From positions 1 to 6,520 of the forward strand of contig BQIY01000133.1 of NCBI GenBank assembly GCA_021604265.1: 6,520 nucleotides of DNA. The letters run 5' to 3'. This DNA comes from Nitrospirales bacterium. Lineage in GTDB: Bacteria; Nitrospirota; Nitrospiria; Nitrospirales; UBA8639. The number at the start of each line of letters is the position of its first letter. Positions within the stretch are counted from its first letter, which is position 1. Below are positions 5,604 to 6,520 of this stretch, one piece after another. The translations under genes and the position numbers were made by a program. The notes under the pieces are model-generated. The model was not told where the DNA came from. It did no database searches and saw nothing but the letters and a program-made list of their open reading frames with translations.

Positions 5604-5709
5604 CTAGAGCACCTGCAATCCCAACACTGAACTTCCAACACAACTCTCACAAAAGATTAAACAGACAAATCCCGAGGCCCGTAACACGTTCGTGCTCTAG
5701 GACACCTGC
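5598..5709. repeat. Nested CTAGAG inverted and direct repeats after DUF4321
   Basis: CTCTAGCTAGAG (5598-5609) is a perfect 12-bp palindrome that includes the DUF4321 stop codon. CTAGAGCAC (5604-5612) recurs as its exact inverse GTGCTCTAG (5692-5700), 79 bases away. The 13-base block at 5604-5616 also recurs as a direct copy at 5697-5709 with two changed bases (CTAG-AG-CACCTGC against CTAG-GA-CACCTGC). On the uvrB transcript strand the block ends in GATTTTTATA, which could serve termination. The rest of the convergent spacer (to 5872) is C/A-rich, has no ORF of note and only weak hairpins. Confidence 0.45.
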
Positions 5710-5872
5710 CAGAAATGCGTTCAGTCTTCCTACCTTAGATGCCTATAAGTTAACGGTTAAAATGTAGAACCACCGTTTCCAAGCCCACTCTAATTCCCCA
5801 CAACCATATTGTTCGGCTTCACTCCAAATTAAAACATGTGACAAGAGTCTTCAGACCATGAACTATCGTACC

Positions 5873-6520
5873 CTAATCCCCCATCTGCAATGCCTTTTGC
5901 CGCAAACTCCGAATCTTATCACGCAACTTCGCCGCCTTCTCATACTCTAAGTTTTTGGCCGCGGCCTTCATCTCTTTCTCTAACGTGGCAATCGCCTTCT
6001 CAACTCCCCCTTCTGTTTGATACACCGCTTCCTCTTCCGCGGCAAACGTAAGTTCAGGGTAATCCGCTTCGGCAATTTGTGATTCCAGATCATGGATGCG
6101 CTTGCTAATGGTTTCAGGTGTAATGCGATGCGCCACATTATATGCACTCTGGATTTCTCTCCGTCGCGCCGTTTCACTCAATGCGACATGCATCGAGTTC
6201 GTCACACCATCTCCATAAAGAATCACCTTCCCGTGACTATTGCGGGCGGCACGCCCCGCCGTCTGGATCAGAGCGCGCTGTCCTCGTAAAAATCCTTCTT
6301 TATCGGCATCCAACACCCCCACGAGGCTCACCTCTGGAAGATCCAACCCTTCCCGCAGTAAGTTAATACCGACCAGCACATCAAACACGCCCCGTCGAAG
6401 ATCTCGAATAATCTCAGCACGTTCGAGGGTCTTGATATCCGAGTGGAGATACCGGACCTTCAGTCCCACGTCGTGATAATACTCGGTGAGATCTTCAGCC
6501 ATTCGCTTCGTCAACGTGGT
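5873..6520 (-). CDS. uvrB: UvrABC excinuclease subunit UvrB, C-terminal part
   Basis: This is the C-terminal 215 residues of UvrB, the damage-verifying DNA helicase-like subunit of nucleotide excision repair. It is cut by the window edge, and E. coli UvrB has about 670 residues. The frame is open to the edge and starts TTLTKRM, exactly the conserved UvrB context, so the TTG codon at 6514 is an internal Leu and no start. Visible landmarks, numbered from the edge, are VRYLHSD (22-28), the helicase segment [21 protein letters not shown] (47-67, shown in part), DADKEGFLR (71-79) and QTAGRAARN (86-94). The UVR domain that contacts UvrC lies at about 178-208 ([22 protein letters not shown] in part). 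The end of the protein is intact. The gene runs toward DUF4321 and no LexA-type site can be judged because its promoter is outside the window. Confidence 0.97.
   Translation of the reverse strand, partial: TTLTKRMAEDLTEYYHDVGLKVRYLHSDIKTLERAEIIRDLRRGVFDVLVGINLLREGLDLPEVSLVGVLDADKEGFLRGQRALIQTAGRAARNSHGKVILYGDGVTNSMHVALSETARRREIQSAYNVAHRITPETISKRIHDLESQIAEADYPELTFAAEEEAVYQTEGGVEKAIATLEKEMKAAAKNLEYEKAAKLRDKIRSLRQKALQMGD

Noticed and set aside
5604..5709. Integron attC-like site
   Set aside because: The size and inverted ends are in range, but the RYYYAAC and GTTRRRY core boxes are absent, and there is no integrase or cassette array.

Overview
The window looks like ordinary chromosomal DNA from a Gram-negative bacterium of roughly balanced base composition. 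An AlgE-type (alginate-export family) outer-membrane porin, two single-helix Tat translocase subunits, a DUF4321 membrane protein and uvrB together suggest a Nitrospirota-type bacterium, perhaps Nitrospira. That is an inference from gene style and was not tested by a search. I see no rRNA, tRNA, CRISPR array, transposase, integrase or phage gene.

Layout. A 505-residue porin gene (51-1568, minus) is followed in + coordinates by a 480-base spacer. The spacer holds its leader (with overlapping hairpins), a candidate promoter, a perfect 12-bp inverted repeat and one doubtful small plus-strand ORF. Next come two tat genes transcribed leftward, tatA (2425-2736) first and a TatA/TatB-like gene (2049-2339) second, with no tatC visible. 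Upstream of them on the same strand is a 483-residue MidA/NDUFAF7-like SAM-dependent methyltransferase (2840-4291). Divergent from it is a secreted protein of unknown function (4485-5141, plus). Then follows a small DUF4321 membrane protein (5343-5603, plus) with its own good promoter. The window ends in the C-terminal third of uvrB (5873-6520, minus), which faces DUF4321 across a 269-base convergent spacer.

How the genes relate. The porin, the secreted protein and the Tat subunits all belong to the cell envelope or export. TatA-family proteins assemble with TatC, encoded elsewhere, to export folded proteins. The porin and the secreted protein carry Sec-type signal peptides, so they are probably not Tat substrates. 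The methyltransferase and uvrB have no visible functional tie to these neighbours. Most genes appear to be separate transcription units, because each has its own spacer and candidate promoter; only the two tat genes look like an operon.

No clear new defence or mobile system is present. The most unusual features are non-coding: a porin leader that can fold into two mutually exclusive hairpins, a perfect palindrome in the same spacer, and repeated CTAGAG/CTCTAG blocks around the DUF4321 stop codon.
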